A DNA stretch of 64,000 nucleotides from contig NZ_JBFABG010000013.1 of assembly GCF_040640215.1 (NCBI RefSeq), positions 124,001 to 188,000 of the forward strand, given 5' to 3'. The stretch's first letter is position 1, and each line of letters opens with the position of its first letter. The notes under the pieces are model-generated. The model was not told the DNA's origin. It did not search any database and saw only the letters and a program-made list of their open reading frames with translations. Both the position numbers and the translations under genes were made by a program. This DNA is from Actinosynnema sp040640215. GTDB lineage: Bacteria; Actinomycetota; Actinomycetes; Mycobacteriales; Pseudonocardiaceae. Below are positions 60,745-64,000 of this stretch, piece by piece.

Positions 60745-61380
60745 CTACAGCACGTAGTCCTCGCGCAGGTAGTGCCGGTACAGGGTGGTCGCGACGGTGG
60801 TCGGGTCACCGCCGGCCAGCGCGGCCACCAGGTCGCGGTGCAGGCCGGGCATGTCGGCCAGGTCGAGGTGCTGCTCCTCCAGCGACGACCGCATGACCGC
60901 GCCCATCTGGGCGTCCATGCCGGCGAACAGCTTCGCGAGGCGGGGTTTGCGCGCGGCGGCGACCAGGTGGCCGTGGAACGCCGTGTCGAGGTCGACCACC
61001 GCGGCGAGGTCACCGGCGCGGGCCGCGTGCTCCATCCGCTCGACCAGCTCGGTCAGGGGGTCGACGAGGTCGGCCGCGCCGTGCGCCAGCACCGCGCGCA
61101 CCGCGCCCTCCTCCAGCACGTAGCGGGCGTAGCAGGCGTCCTGGATGTCGTCGTGGGACAGCCTCGTCACGACGCTGTGGCGGCGCGGGCTGATCTCGAC
61201 CAGGCCCTCGCTCTCCAGCCTGGTCAGCGCGGTCCGGACGGTGGAGCGGCTGACGTCCAGCTCGGCGGCGATCGCCATCTCCACCAGCCGGGTTCCCGCC
61301 GGCAGTTCGTTGTTCAGGATCCGGGTGCGCAGCAGGCGGTGCACGCTGTCGGGCAGTGAGCGGTGTTCCAGGTCAGGCAT
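60745..61380 (-). CDS. GntR/FadR-family regulator with FCD domain
   Basis: 211 residues: winged helix (about 8-72, SRSTVRTALTRLESEGLVEI) and an FCD ligand domain with metal-type Asp/His positions (LDTAFHGHLV, LHRDLVAALAGGD). FCD regulators usually sense organic acids or amino acids and repress catabolic operons. Its start overlaps the stop of the DUF4438 gene upstream (8 bp), so it is co-transcribed with the TldD-like/DUF4438 genes it may regulate. Confidence 0.92.
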   Translation of the reverse strand: MPDLEHRSLPDSVHRLLRTRILNNELPAGTRLVEMAIAAELDVSRSTVRTALTRLESEGLVEISPRRHSVVTRLSHDDIQDACYARYVLEEGAVRAVLAHGAADLVDPLTELVERMEHAARAGDLAAVVDLDTAFHGHLVAAARKPRLAKLFAGMDAQMGAVMRSSLEEQHLDLADMPGLHRDLVAALAGGDPTTVATTLYRHYLREDYVL

Positions 61381-62179
61381 CGGGGCATCCCAGCAGTTCC
61401 GGTGTCAGTCCCGCGTGGCCGGTCGGGTCCACGCGCACGGTGAAGGCGCTCGCCGGTCCGCACAGGACCGGCATCGCGCCGGGCCCGTGGCCGGGCAGCG
61501 GGCTGGACGCGTGGACCAGCACGGCCATGGTCAGCCACCCCTCCCGGTGCCCGGCGTTGTGCCGCACGTCGACGTCGTCGAGGCACAGCAGGTCACCCAG
61601 CCTCCAGTGTGCCGCGTCCGCCCGGTCGACCTGCACGTCGAGGTCCCACTGGTGCGCGGGACGGCCGAACCCGTTGCCCACCAGGTGCGAGGGCACGCGG
61701 GCGCGCACGGACCCCACGTCCAGGGCCGCGAGCACGCCGGGGTCGATGTTCAGCGCGGTGACGCCGCCCCGGGCGGCGGCTCCCTGGCCGTGCGCGCGGA
61801 TCACCACCTGGTCGGCGGGCAGCATCCGGGCCAGCACCTCCTGCGGGAACACCGCGATCACCCGCCCCTCGCGCTTGCCCAGCACCCGGCCGGTCGCGCC
61901 GCGCGCGTCGCCGGTGCGCACGACGGCCTCGTTGCCCAGGCACGCGAACGCGGTCAGCGCGTGGCAGGCCGCCGGATCGGGGTGCACGAGGGTGACGCCG
62001 GGGGCCGCGTGGTCGCCGTCGACGTCGAACACGCCATCGCCCAGCCGCAGGCCCAGCACGACGCCGCCGGTCGCGGTCGGCACGTAGGGCGCGCCGTCGC
62101 GGTCGACCAGGTACGGCTCGGGGCCCAGCCGAGGGGTCTCCACCTCGCCGAGCAGGGTGGTCCGGACCAGGGCGCTCAC
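61373..62179 (-). CDS. DUF4438 protein, paralogue 2
   Basis: 268 residues. GVVLGLRLGDGVFDVDGDHAAPG, HALTAFACLGNEAVV and GHGPGAMPVLCG match the DUF4438 family (structure known for a Thermotoga member, function unknown). Same length as the upstream paralogue, with which it overlaps by 4 bp (GTGA). Likely a heteromeric partner or the two halves of one pathway step. Confidence 0.88.
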   Translation of the reverse strand: MSALVRTTLLGEVETPRLGPEPYLVDRDGAPYVPTATGGVVLGLRLGDGVFDVDGDHAAPGVTLVHPDPAACHALTAFACLGNEAVVRTGDARGATGRVLGKREGRVIAVFPQEVLARMLPADQVVIRAHGQGAAARGGVTALNIDPGVLAALDVGSVRARVPSHLVGNGFGRPAHQWDLDVQVDRADAAHWRLGDLLCLDDVDVRHNAGHREGWLTMAVLVHASSPLPGHGPGAMPVLCGPASAFTVRVDPTGHAGLTPELLGCPDA

Positions 62180-62982
62180 CAGCCGACCCCGATGTTCGCG
62201 GTCGGGTCGTCGACGAGCTCGAACGCCTCGGCGGGGCCGGTGAACAGGGTGGTGGGGCCGGGTCCGTGGCCGAACAGCCGGCAGTCGCCGGTGCTGATCG
62301 CGCCGATCGCGACGTGCCCGGCGCGGTGACCGCGCCCGAAGCGGTGGTCCTGGTCGAGCAACGCCACCAGGTCGCCGATGCGCACGTCCGGCGCACCCAT
62401 GAGGTCGGTGTTCGCGAACTCCGAGGCCATGCCCGTGCCCGCGCCGACGGCCGACGGCGCGACGCGGGCGGTGACGGACACCCGCAGCCGGCCGTCCGGG
62501 GCGGTGTCGACGGGCAGGTGCGGCAGCAGGTCGGGGTCGAGGTTCTTCACCACGACGTCGGGGTGGTCGAGCAGCCGCAACCCCTGGCCGCGCGCCCGGA
62601 GCGCCACCCGGTCGCCCGGTGCGACGTCGTCCGCGTCGGCGAGGTCGACCAGCACGTAGGCGTGCTGGCCGAGGACCCGCCCGGTCGGCCGCCGCCCGCC
62701 GAGCACGGTGACCTCGTTGCCCACGCACGCCAGGAATTGCAGGGCGTGGTCGGCCGCCGGGTCGGGGTGCCACACCGACAGGCCCGGTTCGAGGTGGTCG
62801 GCGGCGTGGCCGGTGGCCGGGTCGCCGACCCGCACGCCGAGGGTGACCCCGCCCATGCCGGGCAGCAGGAACGCCCGGCCCCCGCCGTCGACCCGGTAGC
62901 CGAACCGGTCGCCCCGCGGCGCGCAGACCTCGCCGGCCAGCACCTGGGTCACCAGCCGGTGGGCGTTGGTGCGCGGGGTCAC
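62176..62982 (-). CDS. DUF4438 protein, paralogue 1
   Basis: 268 residues, closer to the family core: FLLPGMGGVTLGVRVGDPA, DHLEPGLSVWHPD, FLACVGNEV, GQGLRLLDHPDVVVKNLDPDL and GHGPGPTTLF. Overlaps the TldD-like gene and its sister by 4 bp each, forming a tight operon. Function unknown; conserved Asp/His/Asn residues suggest an enzyme or metal-binding protein. Confidence 0.9.
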   Translation of the reverse strand: MTPRTNAHRLVTQVLAGEVCAPRGDRFGYRVDGGGRAFLLPGMGGVTLGVRVGDPATGHAADHLEPGLSVWHPDPAADHALQFLACVGNEVTVLGGRRPTGRVLGQHAYVLVDLADADDVAPGDRVALRARGQGLRLLDHPDVVVKNLDPDLLPHLPVDTAPDGRLRVSVTARVAPSAVGAGTGMASEFANTDLMGAPDVRIGDLVALLDQDHRFGRGHRAGHVAIGAISTGDCRLFGHGPGPTTLFTGPAEAFELVDDPTANIGVGW

Positions 62983-64000
62983 CGGGGACCGAACCGGAAG
63001 CCGTGCGCGCGGATCGCCGGCGCGGTGACCGACCCGTTCCACACGTTCATGACCGGCTGGGCGCGGACCACGTCCCCGACGCCGTCCACGGTGGCCAGCA
63101 GGTCGAGCACGGACTGGGTGAACCGGGCTCCCCGCACGGGATCGGCCAACTCGCCGTCCATGATCCGGAAGCAGGCGTCCCGGCTGACGCCGGTGATCGT
63201 GCCCGTCCGCCGGTCGACCAGCCGCGTGTACCAGAACCGCTCGACGAACAGGCCGTTCGCCACGCCCGCGACGAGGTCCCGCTCCGCGCCGGGCCCCATC
63301 ACGACGTTCGCCGCGACGGGCGAGGGCACGGCCTCGCGCGCCACGTGGGCGTGTCCGGTGCGGTCGGTGACCGGCCCGCCGACGAGCCCGGCGGTGATCA
63401 GCGGCACCACCGCCTTGGACGTGCCGAGCACGTCGAACGGGATGGGCAGCCCGAACGGGTGCGACGCGTCGTCGGCGACGGTGACCAGGTCGGAGGCCAC
63501 CCGCCGGCCCGGCGTGGTGGCCGCGCCGACGCCCGCACCCGCCAACCCGCCGTCGAAGCCGAGCACCCCCAGGAAGCCGAGCAGCTCACCGGTGGCCTCG
63601 GGGCCGAGCACGACGGTGTAGGTGCCGTGGGGCAGCGGTTCCCGGCCACGGGTCCGCACAGCGCGGGCGACGGTGTCCGCCACGGTCTCCGCGTCCAGGC
63701 CCAGCGCGTCGCGCGACCGGTGCAGGTTGGCCCAGTGCGCCGAACCGTCCCGGTCGCCGACCGTGAGGCTGCCGGTGGCCTCGGTCGCCACCGCGTGGCG
63801 CAGCGCGCCGGTGCTGGACGCGACCGCGAGCTGGGTCACGGCCCGGCCGACCATGCCCGCCGCCGTGCTGCCCGCCCGGCGCGCCCGGGTCATCGCCTCG
63901 GCGGCGATCGCGATCCGCGCCGGGGCGTCGAACGCGGCGGTGTCGTCGTGCCACAGGAGGTGGTCGTCGGTGTCGTGGTGCCGGGGCGTCCAGGCCGAGC
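62979..64000 (-). CDS. TldD/PmbA-family protein, start outside window
   Basis: The C-terminal 340 residues; the open frame continues past the right edge, so the N-terminus is missing. FDVLGTSKAVVPLITAGLVGG followed by TGHAHVAREAVPSPVAANVVMGPG is the C-terminal block of TldD/TldE (PmbA) metalloprotease-type proteins, which cleave or mature peptides (for example microcin B17 and antitoxins). A TldD partner is not visible in the window. Overlap with the DUF4438 gene (GTGA) shows one operon. Confidence 0.85.
   Translation of the reverse strand, partial: SAWTPRHHDTDDHLLWHDDTAAFDAPARIAIAAEAMTRARRAGSTAAGMVGRAVTQLAVASSTGALRHAVATEATGSLTVGDRDGSAHWANLHRSRDALGLDAETVADTVARAVRTRGREPLPHGTYTVVLGPEATGELLGFLGVLGFDGGLAGAGVGAATTPGRRVASDLVTVADDASHPFGLPIPFDVLGTSKAVVPLITAGLVGGPVTDRTGHAHVAREAVPSPVAANVVMGPGAERDLVAGVANGLFVERFWYTRLVDRRTGTITGVSRDACFRIMDGELADPVRGARFTQSVLDLLATVDGVGDVVRAQPVMNVWNGSVTAPAIRAHGFRFGPR

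Noticed and set aside
60185..60757. Several short ORFs between the secreted protein and GntR genes
   Set aside because: No ribosome sites, no family resemblance, wrong codon bias; at most debris of a lost gene.
1..64000. tRNA, rRNA or CRISPR arrays
   Set aside because: No cloverleaf-like sequence, rRNA segment or regularly spaced direct repeats seen on either strand; a covariance-model scan would be needed for certainty.

Overview
The window is chromosomal DNA of a high-GC actinomycete, most likely a member of the Pseudonocardiales (Saccharothrix, Lentzea or Actinosynnema type). The evidence is third-position GC bias in every gene, frequent GTG and TTG starts, many 4-bp GTGA/ATGA stop-start overlaps, a SARP-type regulator, a mycothiol-dependent isomerase family protein, ClpP paralogues with an Xre regulator, and a LAATG sortase motif. 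I see no rRNA, tRNA or CRISPR array, and no intact mobile element.

Layout. 0-7.4 kb: truncated hypothetical, small secreted protein, a large SARP/AAA regulator, an FAD hydroxylase, a mycothiol-type isomerase and an isochorismatase-like hydrolase. 7.5-13 kb (minus strand): a taurine/sulfonate-type uptake and oxidation operon (permease, binding lipoprotein, ATPase, dioxygenase), followed by a small secreted protein that overlaps an ACC-synthase-like aminotransferase. 13.3-15.8 kb: a compact RsbQ / PAS-PP2C phosphatase / STAS module like the Bacillus RsbQ-RsbP energy-stress pathway. 16-21 kb: secreted proteins, plus a tyrosine-phosphatase-like protein coupled to a beta-rich protein of unknown role. 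21-25.6 kb: a lactococcin-972-type ABC exporter without a visible toxin, and a hydrolase/MarR-GbsR pair with a promoter-operator on its start codon. 25.6-33.3 kb: a kinase-like protein, two ClpP paralogues (the second without its catalytic serine), a ClgR/PopR-like regulator ending in Ala-Ala, a large-subunit catalase, an SDR and a zinc alcohol dehydrogenase. 33.4-41 kb: YVTN propeller, SRPBCC protein, GAF-ANTAR and GAF-PP2C regulators, a TasA-like protein and a SipW-type signal peptidase fused to a LamG-like domain. 41-47 kb: luciferase-like monooxygenase, a VioC-type oxygenase paired with an unknown helical protein, and an ice-binding-domain surface protein.

47-64 kb is one accessory catabolic region. 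On the minus strand lie a LysR regulator, RidA, two sister SDRs and an AstE/AspA-type deacylase. On the plus strand lie a peptide-type ABC importer with both ATPases fused, an aminotransferase and a D-2-hydroxyacid dehydrogenase, followed by an IS481-like remnant. Beyond these, again on the minus strand, are a secreted low-GC protein, a GntR/FCD regulator, two DUF4438 proteins and a TldD/PmbA-like protein running out of the window. Together they suggest import and stepwise breakdown (deacylation or peptide cleavage, transamination, imine removal, keto-acid reduction) of an unidentified modified amino acid or peptide.

Regulatory signals that cut across regions: a recurring intergenic palindrome close to GTCCACAGTGGAC upstream of several surface, protease and stress genes; sigma-B-like promoters before the catalase and the alcohol dehydrogenase; and several strong hairpin terminators.
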